DNA of 64,000 bases from the NCBI RefSeq assembly GCF_025398255.1, contig NZ_JAODNW010000015.1, positions 62,001 to 126,000 of the forward strand, in the 5' to 3' direction. Source of the stretch: Chelativorans intermedius (GTDB taxonomy: Bacteria; Pseudomonadota; Alphaproteobacteria; Rhizobiales; Rhizobiaceae). The translations under genes were made by a program, and so were the position numbers. The notes under the pieces were generated by a model. That model ran no database searches. It was given only the letters and a program-made list of their open reading frames with translations, and was not told the origin of the DNA. Shown here piece after piece: positions 30,476-41,115 of the stretch (its first letter is position 1; every line of letters begins with the position of its first letter).

Positions 30476-32026
30476 TCAGAACACCACGCGCGGCAACCAG
30501 GTGGCCACCGAAGGCGCGAGCCAGACCACGCCCATGCCGGCTATCTGCAGGAGGATGTAGGGGATCACGCCGCGATAGATCTGGCCGGTGGTGATCTCCT
30601 TCGGAGCGGCGGCGCGCAGATAGAAGAGGGAGAAGCCGAACGGCGGCGTGAGGAACGAAGTCTGCAGGTTAATGGCGATCAGCACCGCCAGCCAAAGCGG
30701 GTCGTGCCCCATGAGAATGAGCACGGGTGTCACGAGCGGCAGGACGATGATCGAGATTTCCACGAAATCGAGAAAGAACCCGAGGACGAAGATCAGCGCC
30801 ATGACGAAGACGAGCGCCCCCTGCGGCCCGCCGGGCATCGCCGTGAGGATTTCCTCCAGCCGCGCATCGCCGCCCAGCCCGCGGAAGACGAGCGAAAAGA
30901 CGGAAGCGGTGAGGATGGTGGCGAAGATCATGGCCGTCACCGTCATGGTCGAGGTGACGATGGGAGTGAGGATGGCCTGCGCCCGCGCCCGCCGGATGGA
31001 TTGCAGGATCGCCACGACGCCGACGGCGACGAGCAGCGTTGCCAGACCGCCCAGCGCCCAGTCGAGCGCGCCGGTATCGCTGCGCTGCAGGCGAACGGGC
31101 GCCAGCCCGGCCAGCACTGCCACAAGGCCGAGGGCCACCGCGCCGGCAACGATGAGCCGCGCGCCGGCCCCGGCCCGCGCTCCCGCCAGGAGCAGCGCGC
31201 CGACCGCACCCACGCTCGCCGCCTCGCTCGGCGTGGCAATGCCGCCCAGAATGGAACCCAGCACGGCCACGATCAGAACCACCGGCGGCACCACGGCACG
31301 CATGACCTCGCGGCCGGACGGCCGCTCGCCGGCATTGGCCAGCGCCGGGGCGGCCTTCGGCGTAAACGTCGCCCGCGCCAGGAGGTAGAGAATGTAGATT
31401 GCCACCAGGGCGAGGCCCGGCAGCAGGGCGGCGGCGAACATCTCGCCCACCGAGATCGTCTCGACGCTGAACTTGCCCTGGGCGTACTGCGCCTGCTGAT
31501 AGGCGTTCGACATGACGTCGGCCAGGATGATGAGCAGGGTCGAGGGAGGAATGATCTGGCCGAGCGTGCCGGCCGTGCACACGGTTCCCGAAGCAAGTCT
31601 GGGGTCGTAGCCGTTGCGGACCATGGTGGGCAGGGCGATGAGCCCCATGGCGACCACCGTCGCCCCCACGATGCCCGTGGAGGCGGCCAGAAGCGCCCCC
31701 ACGACCACCGCCGAAATCCCGAGCCCGCCGCGGATGGGGCCGAACAGGCGCCCCATGGTCTCCAGCAGCTCCTCCGCGATGCGGCTTTTCTCCAGCACCA
31801 CGCCCATGAAGACGAACAGCGGTATTGCGATGAGCACATCGTTGGTGAGCACGCCGAAGAACCGCTGGCCGAGCGCCCCGAGAAGCGACGGTTCGAACTG
31901 GCCGGCCAGCCAGCCGATGAGCGCGAAGAAGGCCGCCGTGCCGGCCAGCATGAAGGATACCGGGTAGCCGGAAAGAATGGCCGCGATGAGCGCGGCAAAC
32001 ATCAGGAGGTCGAGCGGCATGGTCAT
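30476..32026 (-). CDS. TRAP transporter large membrane subunit (DctM-like)
   Basis: Ion-coupled membrane subunit of a tripartite periplasmic transporter. From the ATG at 32026 it has 516 residues, longer than the roughly 425 of classical DctM because of an extra hydrophobic block around 275-345. Typical segments are LIAIPLFVFMGVVLEKS, GTLGQIIPPSTLLIILAD and LQTSFLTPPFGFSLFYL. It overlaps dctQ by ATGA and is the last gene of the run that starts with hutI. Downstream lies the IS remnant. Confidence 0.9.
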   Translation of the reverse strand: MTMPLDLLMFAALIAAILSGYPVSFMLAGTAAFFALIGWLAGQFEPSLLGALGQRFFGVLTNDVLIAIPLFVFMGVVLEKSRIAEELLETMGRLFGPIRGGLGISAVVVGALLAASTGIVGATVVAMGLIALPTMVRNGYDPRLASGTVCTAGTLGQIIPPSTLLIILADVMSNAYQQAQYAQGKFSVETISVGEMFAAALLPGLALVAIYILYLLARATFTPKAAPALANAGERPSGREVMRAVVPPVVLIVAVLGSILGGIATPSEAASVGAVGALLLAGARAGAGARLIVAGAVALGLVAVLAGLAPVRLQRSDTGALDWALGGLATLLVAVGVVAILQSIRRARAQAILTPIVTSTMTVTAMIFATILTASVFSLVFRGLGGDARLEEILTAMPGGPQGALVFVMALIFVLGFFLDFVEISIIVLPLVTPVLILMGHDPLWLAVLIAINLQTSFLTPPFGFSLFYLRAAAPKEITTGQIYRGVIPYILLQIAGMGVVWLAPSVATWLPRVVF

Positions 32027-32532
32027 GCAGCCTCCGCCCCGCCGCGCCACAGGGCGATATCGCGCAGAAGACAGGCCAGCCCCTGTATGGCGAGCAGCCC
32101 GCAGAACGCCGGTATGAGCGATTTCAGCAGGAAGGAGGCAGGAATGCCGCCCACCGAGATCGCCCCCTCCAGCACCGCCCATGAATTGCGCACGGAGGGC
32201 CAGGAGAACCAGGCGATCATCAAGGTGGAGGGCAGCAGAAACAGCGCCGCGCCGAGAACGTTCACCAGCGCCCGGCGGCGCACCGGCAGCCTCTCATAAA
32301 AGATGTCGACGCGCACATGGCCATCGACCAGAAGGGTGTATCCCGCGCCCAGCATGAATAGGGCCGCATGCATGTAGAGCACGCTTTCGTTGAGGAAGAT
32401 GAAGCTGATGCCGTAGACATAGCGCAGGATCACCGCGCCGAACTGCACAAGCACCATGACGAGCGCAAGCCACCGCACCGTGGCGCCCACCGTACGGTTG
32501 ATCTGGTCGAGAGCGGCCGCAAGCCGTGGCAT
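32023..32532 (-). CDS. TRAP transporter small membrane subunit (DctQ-like)
   Basis: Four-helix subunit of 169 residues with the DctQ pattern: RYVYGISFIFLNE in the second helix region and LLVDGHVRVDIFYERLP in the loop. GGAG lies upstream; the ATG at 32532 is preferred, with a GTG at 32535 equally possible. Overlaps the large subunit and is separated from the binding-protein gene by a strong stem-loop. Confidence 0.88.
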   Translation of the reverse strand: MPRLAAALDQINRTVGATVRWLALVMVLVQFGAVILRYVYGISFIFLNESVLYMHAALFMLGAGYTLLVDGHVRVDIFYERLPVRRRALVNVLGAALFLLPSTLMIAWFSWPSVRNSWAVLEGAISVGGIPASFLLKSLIPAFCGLLAIQGLACLLRDIALWRGGAEAA

Positions 32533-32564
32533 CACCGTTCACTCCTCAGGCACTGGCGGGAACG

Positions 32565-32588
32565 GGCCCCCGCCCGCCGGCGGGGGCC
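32565..32588 (-). promoter_or_regulatory. Stem-loop between dctP and dctQ
   Basis: Perfect 10-bp GC stem GGCCCCCGCC / GGCGGGGGCC with a 4-nt loop and no T-run. Such loops after binding-protein genes stabilise the upstream message, giving more binding protein than membrane subunits. Confidence 0.6.
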
Positions 32589-32612
32589 GAAGGGAAAGGC
32601 AGGGCGCGGTGC

Positions 32613-33701
32613 TCACCCGCCGTAGCTGTAGTCCAGCGCCCGGGCGTTCATCTGCCCGTTGTCCGCATAGACCATGTACTCGGCGATGCTGGCGCGATAG
32701 GCAAGGAAGCTGTCGACGATGCGCCGCACCAGCTCGTCCCCGTCGTCGCGCAACTCGGCGATGACCTCGCCGGCGGCGTTGCCCATGGCCACCATCACCT
32801 CTTCGGGAAGCTGGCGCACCTGCACGCCATGTTCCTCGACGAGCTGCTTGAGCGCCTGGGCGTGCTTTGTGGAATACTCCGTCCACACCGGGTTGTAGAG
32901 CGACTGGCAGGCATAGGCGACGGCCTGTTTCAGATCGTCGGGCAGCGCCTCGTAGGCGCTCAGATTGACCGCGCATTCCTCCGCCGAAGACGGCTCGCCG
33001 ACGCCGGGCCAGTAATAGAAGGGCGCGACCTGATAGAAGCCGAGCGCGGAGTCCGTCCACGGGCCGATGAACTCGCCGGCATCCAGCGCGCCCGACTGCA
33101 ACGCCTGGAACATGTCGCCGCCGCCCATGGCCTGAACCGCCATGCCAAGCCTGGAGCACATCTCGGAAGCCAGACCCGTTGTGCGGAAGCGAAGCCCCTT
33201 GAGATCGTCCACCGAGCTTATCTCCTTGCGGAACCAGCCTTGCCATTGCGGGCCGGAGTTGCCGCACAGGAAGGGCTTGAGGCCGAAGCGCGCATACATC
33301 TCGTCATAAAGCTCCTGCCCACCGCCGTGGATCAGCCAGCCGAGCTGCTCGTCGGCGCGCAGACCGAAGGGCTGCGAGCCGAACAGAAGGATGCCGCGGG
33401 ACTTCGAGCCCCAGTAGGCAGGCACGGCATGGTAGAGCTCGGCGGTGCCCTCCGAGACGGCATCGAAGACGCCGTTGCCGGGCACCAGCTCGCCCGCCGC
33501 GTAGAGCTCCACTTCGAGGCGGCCACCGGAAAGCGCGGTGATGCGGTCGGCCAGCATCTGCGCGGCCACGCCGGGGCCGGGCAGGTTCTTGGGCCAGGCG
33601 GTGACCATCTTCCACCTGCGCCTTTCCTGCGCGATGGCGGGCGCCGCCAGGCCCGCCACGCCGGTCATGCCAGCCGCCTTGAGAAATTGCCGTCTCTTCA
33701 T
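32613..33701 (-). CDS. TRAP transporter periplasmic solute-binding protein (DctP/TakP-like)
   Basis: Substrate receptor of 362 residues with a Tat-like signal peptide (MKRRQFLKAAGMTG). Mature sequence features of the 2-oxoacid-binding TRAP subfamily include WKMVTAWPKNLPGPG and LKGLRFRTTGLASEM. The start has GGGGA 6 nt upstream. Only 22 nt separate it from hutU, in the same direction, which argues that the transporter belongs to the histidine-utilisation operon. Substrate is therefore guessed to be histidine-related (urocanate, imidazole-pyruvate or -lactate), not shown. Confidence 0.9.
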   Translation of the reverse strand: MKRRQFLKAAGMTGVAGLAAPAIAQERRRWKMVTAWPKNLPGPGVAAQMLADRITALSGGRLEVELYAAGELVPGNGVFDAVSEGTAELYHAVPAYWGSKSRGILLFGSQPFGLRADEQLGWLIHGGGQELYDEMYARFGLKPFLCGNSGPQWQGWFRKEISSVDDLKGLRFRTTGLASEMCSRLGMAVQAMGGGDMFQALQSGALDAGEFIGPWTDSALGFYQVAPFYYWPGVGEPSSAEECAVNLSAYEALPDDLKQAVAYACQSLYNPVWTEYSTKHAQALKQLVEEHGVQVRQLPEEVMVAMGNAAGEVIAELRDDGDELVRRIVDSFLAYRASIAEYMVYADNGQMNARALDYSYGG

Positions 33702-33723
33702 CTCTGTTCCCCTTTCTGCTTGC

Positions 33724-35397
33724 TCAGTTTCCCAGAATTGCGGGCAGCCGCAATCCCTTTTGTTTCGCCCAGTCGAGCGCCTCCTCGTAGCCGGCGTCGG
33801 CGTGACGCATCACGCCGGTGGCCGGATCGTTCCACAGGACGCGCTCCAGCCGCCGGGCCGCGGCCTGCGTGCCGTCGGCGCAGATGACCATGCCGGCATG
33901 CTGGGAGAAGCCCATGCCGACGCCGCCGCCATGGTGCAGCGAAACCCAGGTGGCGCCGGATGCGGTGTTGAGAAGCGCGTTCAGCAGCGGCCAGTCCGAG
34001 ACGGCGTCGGAGCCGTCCTTCATGCCTTCCGTCTCGCGGTTGGGCGAGGCGACGGAGCCCGAATCGAGATGGTCGCGGCCGATGACAACCGGCGCCTTCA
34101 ATTCGCCCTTCGCCACCATCTCGTTGAAGGCGAGGCCGAGGCGGTGGCGGTCGCCCAGCCCCACCCAGCAGATGCGCGCCGGCAGGCCCTGAAAGGCGAT
34201 GCGCTCCTTCGCCATGTCCAGCCAGCGGTGCAGGTGATCGTTGTCCGGCAGAAGCTCCTTCACCTTCTCGTCGGTGCGGTAGATGTCCTCCGGGTCGCCC
34301 GAAAGGGCCGCCCAGCGGAAGGGGCCGATGCCGCGGCAGAAGAGCGGGCGGATATAGGCCGGCACGAAACCGGGGAAGGCGAAGGCGTTCTCCAGGCCCT
34401 CCTCCCTTGCCACCTGGCGGATGTTGTTGCCGTAGTCGACGGTTGGCACGCCGGCGTTCCAGAAGGCGACCATCGCCTCCACATGCTCGCGCATGGAGGC
34501 GCGGGCGGCCTTTTCCACCGCCTTCGGGTCGCGCTCGCGCTTCTCGCGCCATTCGGCCAGCGACCAGCCCTTGGGCAGATAGCCGTTCAGCGGGTCATGG
34601 GCGGATGTCTGATCGGTGACGATGTCGGGCCGCACTCCCCGCCTCACCAGCTCGGGCACGATTTCGGCGGCGTTGCCCAACAGACCGACCGACCTCGCCT
34701 CGCCGGCCTTCGTCCAGCGGTCGATCATCGCCAGCGCCTCGTCGAGGCTCCTGGCCTTCTCGTCCAGGTAACGGGTGCGCAGGCGGAAGTCGATGCGGCT
34801 CTCGTCGCATTCGACGGCCAGGCAGCAGGCGCCGGCGAGCGTCGCAGCCAGCGGTTGGGCGCCGCCCATGCCGCCGAGGCCGGCCGTCAGGATCCAGCGG
34901 CCCTTCAGATTGCCCTCATAGTGCTGGCGGCCTGCCTCGGCGAAGGTCTCGTAGGTGCCCTGCACGATGCCCTGGCTGCCGATATAGATCCACGAGCCCG
35001 CCGTCATCTGGCCGTACATCATCAGCCCGGCGCGGTCGAGCCGGTTGAAATGGTCCCAATTGGCCCAGTGCGGCACGAGGTTGGAATTGGCAATGAGCAC
35101 GCGCGGCGCGTCCGCGTGGGTGCGGAACACGCCCACCGGCTTGCCGGACTGCACGAGCAGCGTTTCATCCTCCTCCAGTGTCTTGAGCGTGGCGACGATG
35201 CGGTCGAAGTCGTCCCAGGTGCGCGCCGCCCGTCCGATGCCGCCATAGACCACCAGCTCGTTGGGGTTTTCGGCCACGTCCGGGTCGAGATTGTTCATCA
35301 GCATCCTGAGCGGCGCCTCGGTCAGCCAGCTCTTGGCGTTGAGCTCGGGCCCGCGCGGGGCCCTCACCTCGCGGGTGTTGTGTCGGGGGTCGGTCAT
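33724..35397 (-). CDS. hutU: Urocanate hydratase
   Basis: Second step of histidine breakdown: urocanate to imidazolonepropionate, using tightly bound NAD+. The 557 residues are the same length as Pseudomonas putida urocanase. The NAD loop [11 protein letters not shown] is present and the essential Cys410 falls exactly at residue 410 in [11 protein letters not shown]. Its ATG overlaps the hutG stop (ATGA). Confidence 0.97.
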   Translation of the reverse strand: MTDPRHNTREVRAPRGPELNAKSWLTEAPLRMLMNNLDPDVAENPNELVVYGGIGRAARTWDDFDRIVATLKTLEEDETLLVQSGKPVGVFRTHADAPRVLIANSNLVPHWANWDHFNRLDRAGLMMYGQMTAGSWIYIGSQGIVQGTYETFAEAGRQHYEGNLKGRWILTAGLGGMGGAQPLAATLAGACCLAVECDESRIDFRLRTRYLDEKARSLDEALAMIDRWTKAGEARSVGLLGNAAEIVPELVRRGVRPDIVTDQTSAHDPLNGYLPKGWSLAEWREKRERDPKAVEKAARASMREHVEAMVAFWNAGVPTVDYGNNIRQVAREEGLENAFAFPGFVPAYIRPLFCRGIGPFRWAALSGDPEDIYRTDEKVKELLPDNDHLHRWLDMAKERIAFQGLPARICWVGLGDRHRLGLAFNEMVAKGELKAPVVIGRDHLDSGSVASPNRETEGMKDGSDAVSDWPLLNALLNTASGATWVSLHHGGGVGMGFSQHAGMVICADGTQAAARRLERVLWNDPATGVMRHADAGYEEALDWAKQKGLRLPAILGN

Positions 35398-36203
35398 GGC
35401 TTGTTCTCCTTGAGGGAAGGGGCGAGCGCGGCCAGCCGCTCCAGAATGGCCGCCAGATGCGGGCGCAGGCGCGCCGCCCTCGTCTCGTCATAGGCGAAGG
35501 GAAGGCTCTCGCTGGCGAGATAGGTGGACTGGGCAAGCTCCATCTGGATGGCATGCACGCCGTCGGCGGGCCGTCCGTAGTGGCGCGTCGTCCAGCCGCC
35601 GCGGAAACGGCCGTTGACGACACTGGCATAACCCGCGGCACGGCTGCAGATCTCCGCCGCGGCCGCCTCCACCTGTGGCGCGCAGCTTCGCCCGTTATCG
35701 GTGCCGATGTTGAAGTCGGGCAGGACGCCCTCGAAGAGAAACGGACAGCGCGAGCGGATGGAATGGCAGTCGTAGAGGATCGCCACGCCATGCAGCGCCC
35801 TGACGCGCGCAATCTCGCCCTCCAGCGCGGCATGATAGGGGCGGTGGAAGGCGGCCAGCCGCGCCGCGACATCCGTCTCGCCGGGCTCCTCGCCCTTCTT
35901 CCAGATGGGCTGATCGTCGAAATCGGTGAGCGGCACCAGCCCCGTGGTGTTCTGGCCCGGATAGAGGCTCCTGCCGGAGGGGTCACGGTTGGGGTCGATG
36001 ACGTAGCGGTGGAAGGTGGCGCGCACCGTCGTCACGTCGGCAAGCAGGCCGCGATAGAGCGTGTCGACATGCCAGTCCGTATCGCGCAGCTTTCTGCCTT
36101 CCTCGTTCAGCCGCGCGGCAATCTCCTCGGGGACGTGCGTGCCCGTGTGCGGCAGGCCGAGAATGATGGGCGACGAACCCTGGACGACCTCCACCGGACT
36201 CAT
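35394..36203 (-). CDS. hutG: N-formylglutamate deformylase
   Basis: Last step of the formimino pathway used with HutF: N-formylglutamate to glutamate plus formate. The 269 residues from [21 protein letters not shown] match the FGase family, with [23 protein letters not shown] and DCHSIRS carrying likely metal ligands. The hutF gene across the operator region makes this the formylglutamate-type HutG and not the arginase-like formimidoylglutamase. It overlaps hutH and hutU. Confidence 0.93.
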   Translation of the reverse strand: MSPVEVVQGSSPIILGLPHTGTHVPEEIAARLNEEGRKLRDTDWHVDTLYRGLLADVTTVRATFHRYVIDPNRDPSGRSLYPGQNTTGLVPLTDFDDQPIWKKGEEPGETDVAARLAAFHRPYHAALEGEIARVRALHGVAILYDCHSIRSRCPFLFEGVLPDFNIGTDNGRSCAPQVEAAAAEICSRAAGYASVVNGRFRGGWTTRHYGRPADGVHAIQMELAQSTYLASESLPFAYDETRAARLRPHLAAILERLAALAPSLKENKP

Positions 36204-37741
36204 GGCTCGCTCCTCAGTTCCGGCAGGATGCCGGGCGAGACGCTGGCATTGAGCGCGCCCGAGCGCACCAGCGCGATGGCCGCTTCGAGATCGCCCGCCA
36301 TGAAACGGTCGGCGTCGAGGCCCGGCACGACGGAGCGGATGGCGGCGTGCGCCCTGGCAAGCTCGGGGCTGGTCCTGAGCGGAGCACGCAGGTCGATGCC
36401 CTGGGCGGCCGTCACGGCCTCGATGCCCAGAATCGCGAAAAGGTTTTCGCTCATGTCGAGGAGGCGCCGCGCGCCGTGGCAGGCCATGGAGACGTGATCC
36501 TCCTGATTGGCCGAGGTGGGCGTGGAGTCGACCGATGCCGGGTGGGCCTTCTGCTTGTTCTCCGACATCAGCGCGGCGGATGTGACCTCGGCGATCATCA
36601 GGCCGGAGTTGAGCCCCGGCTCCCTGGCCAGAAAGGCCGGCAGGCCGAAGGAGAGTGCGGGATCGACCAGAAGGGCGATACGTCGCTGGGCGATGGCGCC
36701 GATCTCGCAGATGGCAAGCGCGATCTGATCGGCGGCCAGGGCCACCGGCTCGGCATGGAAGTTGCCACCGGAAGCGACCGTGCCGTCCGACAGGATCAGC
36801 GGGTTGTCGGTCACGGCGTTGGCCTCGATGGTCAGGGTGCGGGCCGTCTGGCGCAGCAGGTCGAGGCAGGCGCCGTCGACCTGCGGCTGGCAGCGGATGC
36901 AATAGGGGTCCTGCACGCGCTCGTCGCCCTCGCGATGGCTTTCGCGGATCTCGGAGCCTTCGAGCAGCCTCCAGAGCGCGGCCGCCGTGTCGATCTGTCC
37001 GCCGTGGCCGCGCAGCGCATGGATTTCCGGGTGGAAGGGGGCCGAGGAGCCCATCGCGGCATCGGTGGACAGGGCGCCGGTGATGACGGCCGCTCGTGCC
37101 GCGCGATGGGCGCGGAAGAGGCCGGCGAGCGCCAGCGCGGTGGAAACCTGCGTGCCGTTGATGAGCGCCAGCCCCTCCTTTGCGGCAAGCGCGACGGGGG
37201 CAAGGCCGGCCTCTTGCAGCGCTTGTTTAGCCGGCAATCTTTTGCCGCCATGAAAGGCTTCGCCCTCGCCGATCATCACGGCGGCGAGATGCGCCAGGGG
37301 CGCCAGATCCCCGGAGGCACCCACCGAGCCCTTTTCCGGCATGACCGGGATGACACCGCGCGCCAGCATCGCTTCCAGAAGGTGCACGATCTGCAGACGC
37401 ACGCCGGAGGCGCCACGGCCGAGCGACATCAGCTTCAGCGCCATGACAAGGCGCACGACATCCTCGCCGAGCGGCGCGCCGACGCCACAGCAATGGGACA
37501 GGATGAGGTTGCGCTGCAGGGTGGTGACGTCACTGGCGGGAATGCGCACGCTGGCAAGCTTGCCGAAGCCGGTGTTGACGCCATAGACGGCCGCCTGTCC
37601 CCCGGCGATCTCGACGATGCGCGCGGCACCGGCCTCGATGGCCGGATGACAGGCCGGGTCAAGGCGCACGGGCGTCCCCTCCCGCCAGATGCGCTCCAGC
37701 GTATGAATGGACACCTGACCGGGCGTGACGGTGATCGTCAT
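36200..37741 (-). CDS. hutH: Histidine ammonia-lyase
   Basis: Removes ammonia from histidine to give urocanate. The 513 residues contain the autocatalytic MIO triad Ala142-Ser143-Gly144 in [15 protein letters not shown], plus the [11 protein letters not shown] loop and [10 protein letters not shown]. The start at 37741 overlaps the hutI stop by ATGA; the stop overlaps hutG likewise. Confidence 0.97.
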   Translation of the reverse strand: MTITVTPGQVSIHTLERIWREGTPVRLDPACHPAIEAGAARIVEIAGGQAAVYGVNTGFGKLASVRIPASDVTTLQRNLILSHCCGVGAPLGEDVVRLVMALKLMSLGRGASGVRLQIVHLLEAMLARGVIPVMPEKGSVGASGDLAPLAHLAAVMIGEGEAFHGGKRLPAKQALQEAGLAPVALAAKEGLALINGTQVSTALALAGLFRAHRAARAAVITGALSTDAAMGSSAPFHPEIHALRGHGGQIDTAAALWRLLEGSEIRESHREGDERVQDPYCIRCQPQVDGACLDLLRQTARTLTIEANAVTDNPLILSDGTVASGGNFHAEPVALAADQIALAICEIGAIAQRRIALLVDPALSFGLPAFLAREPGLNSGLMIAEVTSAALMSENKQKAHPASVDSTPTSANQEDHVSMACHGARRLLDMSENLFAILGIEAVTAAQGIDLRAPLRTSPELARAHAAIRSVVPGLDADRFMAGDLEAAIALVRSGALNASVSPGILPELRSEP

Positions 37742-38946
37742 GCGGGTTCTCCAGGGAAAAGCCCATGCAGGGGGTTGAAGCCGATGCGGTAGGACAGCTC
37801 GGCCGGGTGCTCGACATCCCACAGGGCGATCTCGGCACGCTTTCCCACCTCGATGGTGCCCAACTCGGCCTGCAGGCCGAGAGCGCGGGCGGCCTCGCGC
37901 GTGGCACCGGCCAGCGCCTCCTCCGGGGTCAGGCGGAAGAGCGTGCAGGCCATGTTCATCGCAAGAAGCAGGGAGGCAAGCGGCGAGGAGCCGGGATTGC
38001 AGTCCGTGGCCACGGCCATCGGCACGCCGGCGGCGCGCAACCCCGCCACGGGCGGCACCTTTTCCTCGCGCAGCGTGTAGAAGGCGCCGGGCAGCAGCAC
38101 GGCCACCGTGCCGGCGCCCGCCATGGCGGCGATGCCTTCTTCATCCAGATATTCCAGATGATCGGCCGAAAGCGCGCCGTGGCGCGCGGCAAGGGCTGCG
38201 CCGCCCAGGTTGGAAAGCTGCTCGGCGTGAAGCTTGACCGGCAGGCCGAGGGCGCGCGCCTTCTCGAAGACGCGGGCGATCTGATCCGGCGAGAAGGCAA
38301 TGCCCTCGCAGAAGCCGTCGACGGCATCGGCCAGGCCGGCCGCGTGCGCCGCCTCCATGCCGGGCAGCACCACCTCGTCGATATAGGCGTCGGCGCGGCC
38401 CCGATATTCCGGCGGCACCGCGTGGGCCGCCAGATAGCTGGTCCTGACCCGCACCCGGCGCAGCCCTTCAAGCCTGCGCGCGGCGCGCAGCATCTTCAGC
38501 TCGTCCTCCACCGTCAGGCCATAGCCGGACTTGACCTCCACCGTCGTCACGCCCTCGGCGAGCAGCGCGTCGAGGCGCGGCAGCGCGGCTTCGGCCAGCG
38601 CCTCCTCGCCCATGGCGCGGGTCGCGGCCACGGTGGAGACGATGCCGCCGCCGGCGCGGGCGATCTCCTCATAGCTGGCACCCTGGAGCCGCTTCTCGAA
38701 CTCGCGCGCCCGCTCGCCGCCGAAGACGAGGTGGGTGTGGCAGTCGACGAGCGCCGGGGTGGCAAGCCGCCCGCCGGCGCTCACCCGCTCGGCGGCGGCC
38801 CATTCGCCCGGCAGCGCGTCGCGCGGGCCCACCCAGGCGATGCGGCCCTCCTCGACGGCGATCGCGCCATCCGCCACCAGCCCATAGGGCGGGCCGCCGC
38901 GCGCCATGGTGGCTATCCTTGCTTGGGTGAGAACCACACGCTTCAT
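37738..38946 (-). CDS. hutI: Imidazolonepropionase
   Basis: Opens imidazolonepropionate to formimidoylglutamate. Amidohydrolase-fold protein of 402 residues, with the metal motif [10 protein letters not shown], then [14 protein letters not shown], and [10 protein letters not shown] near the C terminus. The ATG at 38946 fixes a normal length. First gene of the minus-strand hut unit; its promoter must lie within the HutC operator region at 38967-38999. Confidence 0.95.
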   Translation of the reverse strand: MKRVVLTQARIATMARGGPPYGLVADGAIAVEEGRIAWVGPRDALPGEWAAAERVSAGGRLATPALVDCHTHLVFGGERAREFEKRLQGASYEEIARAGGGIVSTVAATRAMGEEALAEAALPRLDALLAEGVTTVEVKSGYGLTVEDELKMLRAARRLEGLRRVRVRTSYLAAHAVPPEYRGRADAYIDEVVLPGMEAAHAAGLADAVDGFCEGIAFSPDQIARVFEKARALGLPVKLHAEQLSNLGGAALAARHGALSADHLEYLDEEGIAAMAGAGTVAVLLPGAFYTLREEKVPPVAGLRAAGVPMAVATDCNPGSSPLASLLLAMNMACTLFRLTPEEALAGATREAARALGLQAELGTIEVGKRAEIALWDVEHPAELSYRIGFNPLHGLFPGEPA

Positions 38947-38966
38947 CGCTTGAGGAGACCCGCTGC

Positions 38967-38999
38967 TTTGTCTAGACTTTGTGCTATTATGTCTATACA
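38967..38999. promoter_or_regulatory. Two candidate HutC operators in the hutI-hutF gap
   Basis: Site 1 TTTGTCTAGACTTT (palindrome GTCTAGAC, 38970-38977) and site 2 TGTCTATACA (38990-38999) resemble the TGTATATACA type of HutC site. Their centres are 21 bp apart, two helical turns. A minus-strand promoter (GTTACA, 16 nt, CATAAT) overlaps site 2. Confidence 0.6.
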
Positions 39000-39029
39000 A
39001 AATGACTTGTAACCTCGGATTGCCGCTCC

Positions 39030-40394
39030 ATGCAAGAGATTTTCGCCCGAACCGCACTCACCCCCCAAGGCTGGCAGGACAATGTGCGCGTGACGATCGA
39101 CGATGGCGGGCGCATCGCCGCGGTGGTGCCGGGCGCGGCGCCGGGCACGGCGCATGTCGTGCCGGTGCTCCTGCCCGCTCCCGCCAACCTGCACAGCCAC
39201 ACCTTCCAACGCGCCATGGCCGGCCTGGCAGAACGGCGCGGACAGGCAGGGCACGACAGCTTCTGGACGTGGCGCGAGATCATGTACCGCTTCCTCGACC
39301 GGCTCTCGCCGCAGGATGTGCAGGCGGTGGCGGCCTTTGCCTTCATGGAGATGCTGGAAGCCGGCTTCTGCGCCGTGGCCGAGTTTCACTATCTGCATCA
39401 CCAGCCGGGCGGCGCCCCCTATGACGACATTGCGGAGATGAGCGCCCGCGTCGTCGCGGCGGCGGGAGAAACGGGCATCGGGCTCACCCTTCTGCCCGTG
39501 CTCTACCGCCATGGCGGGGCCGACAGGCGCCCGCTCGCCGGCGGGCAGTTGCGCTTCGGCAACGACCGGGATGCCTTCGAGCGCCTCGTGACGCGGGCTG
39601 AGGCGCATGTGGCTGCGCTGCCCGGCGACGCGCGTCTGGGGGCGGCCGCCCACTCGCTGCGTGCCGTGGAGGTGGACGACATCCGCGCGGCGGTGGCGCT
39701 GCGCCCGCAGGCGCCCTTTCACATCCACATTGCCGAGCAGGTGGCGGAGGTCGAGGAAATCCGCGCCGTGCATGGTGCCCGGCCCGTGGCCTTCCTTCTG
39801 GGCGAGGTCGCGGTGGACCAGCGCTGGTGCCTCATCCACGCCACGCACATGGAGGAGGCGGAGACCAGGGCGCTCGCGCGGTGCGGCGCCGTGGCGGGGC
39901 TGTGCCCCATCACCGAGGCCAATCTGGGAGACGGCATCTTCGATGGCGCCACCTTCCGCGAGGCCGGCGGCACGCTGGGGGTGGGCAGCGACTCCAACGT
40001 GCGCATCTCGGTGGCGGAGGAACTGCGCCAGCTCGAATATTCGCAACGGCTGGGGCTCAGGGCCCGCGCCGTGCTGGCGCCGCCCGGCGGCTCCTGCGGG
40101 CGCACGCTCTACGAGGCCGCGCTCGCCGGCGGCGCACAGGCGCTCGGCCGCCACTCGGGTGCCCTGGAGGCCGGCCGATGGGCGGATCTCGTGGCGCTCG
40201 ATCCCGGCGCCTTCGCCGGCAGGGCGGCGGGCGACACGCTGCTCGACGGCTGGATCTTCGCCGGCGGCAACGATGCGGTGACGGACCTCTGGTCGGCCGG
40301 CCGCCACGTGGTGCACGCCGGCCGCCACGTGGCGCGCGACGCGATCGGCCGCCGCTATTCGGCAACCCTCGAGAAGCTGATGGCCGGCCCATGA
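39030..40394 (+). CDS. hutF: Formimidoylglutamate deiminase
   Basis: Converts N-formimidoylglutamate to N-formylglutamate with release of ammonia. Amidohydrolase of 454 residues; metal ligands appear in [20 protein letters not shown], and [12 protein letters not shown]. The C terminus carries a small internal repeat ([15 protein letters not shown]) caused by a 16-bp direct repeat. Transcribed away from hutI; its stop overlaps hutC by ATGA. Confidence 0.95.
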   Translation: MQEIFARTALTPQGWQDNVRVTIDDGGRIAAVVPGAAPGTAHVVPVLLPAPANLHSHTFQRAMAGLAERRGQAGHDSFWTWREIMYRFLDRLSPQDVQAVAAFAFMEMLEAGFCAVAEFHYLHHQPGGAPYDDIAEMSARVVAAAGETGIGLTLLPVLYRHGGADRRPLAGGQLRFGNDRDAFERLVTRAEAHVAALPGDARLGAAAHSLRAVEVDDIRAAVALRPQAPFHIHIAEQVAEVEEIRAVHGARPVAFLLGEVAVDQRWCLIHATHMEEAETRALARCGAVAGLCPITEANLGDGIFDGATFREAGGTLGVGSDSNVRISVAEELRQLEYSQRLGLRARAVLAPPGGSCGRTLYEAALAGGAQALGRHSGALEAGRWADLVALDPGAFAGRAAGDTLLDGWIFAGGNDAVTDLWSAGRHVVHAGRHVARDAIGRRYSATLEKLMAGP

Positions 40395-41089
40395 CCGGCG
40401 CGCGCACCTCCTTCCGCGCCATACGCGACGAGATGGCGCGGCGCATCTCCGAGCGGCAATGGCGGCCCGGCGCGCTGATCCCCGGCGAGGAGGCGCTGGC
40501 GCGCGAGTTCGGCGCGGCGCGCGCCACCGTCAACCGCGCGCTGCAGGAGCTGGCGCGCGCCGGGCTGATCGAGCGCCGGCGGCGGGCCGGCACCCGCGTC
40601 GCGCTGCACCCGGTGCGCGAGGCGCGCTTCGTCATCCCGCTGGTGCGCCAGGAGATCGAGGGGCGCGGCGCGGCCTACCAGTACCGGCTTCTGTCGCGGC
40701 GGGAGGAAAGGCCGCCGGAGATCGTGCGCGCCCGCCTGGGCCTGGGAGAGAGCGTGCCGCTCATGCATGTGCGCTGCCTGCATCTGGCCGACCGCGCGCC
40801 CTATCAGTATGAGGACCGCTGGATCAATCTCGACGCGGTGCCGGCGGCCCGCGAGGCGGATTTCGCCGCCACGAGCCCCAACGAATGGCTGGTCGCCAAC
40901 GCGCCCTTCACCGAGGCCGAGTTCACCTTCGCCGCCGCCGCCGCGGACGGGGAGGAAGGGTCGCTTCTGGGGCTCGGCGAGGGATCGCCCGTCTTCGTGG
41001 CCGAGCGCATCACCTGGCTGGGAGACCTGCCGATCACGCTGGTGCGCATGGTGCACCCCCCTTCCCACCGCATGGTCACCAGGCTGTAA
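40391..41089 (+). CDS. hutC: Histidine-utilisation repressor HutC (GntR family)
   Basis: GntR/HutC regulator of 232 residues that releases DNA on binding urocanate. N-terminal winged helix: PGEEALAREFGAARATVNRA with the wing AGLIERRRRAGTRVA; C-terminal UTRA ligand domain with RCLHLADRAPYQYEDRWI. The overlap with hutF ties repressor level to the pathway. It should bind the two sites at 38967-38999. Confidence 0.93.
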   Translation: MTGARTSFRAIRDEMARRISERQWRPGALIPGEEALAREFGAARATVNRALQELARAGLIERRRRAGTRVALHPVREARFVIPLVRQEIEGRGAAYQYRLLSRREERPPEIVRARLGLGESVPLMHVRCLHLADRAPYQYEDRWINLDAVPAAREADFAATSPNEWLVANAPFTEAEFTFAAAAADGEEGSLLGLGEGSPVFVAERITWLGDLPITLVRMVHPPSHRMVTRL

Positions 41090-41115
41090 GCCTCGACATC
41101 GCCGGCGCGGGACGC

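Noticed and set aside
40296-40332. Two 16-bp direct repeats (GCCGGCCGCCACGTGG) 21 bp apart
   Set aside because: They lie inside hutF in frame and encode AGRHV twice. A local duplication without sign of a regulatory role.
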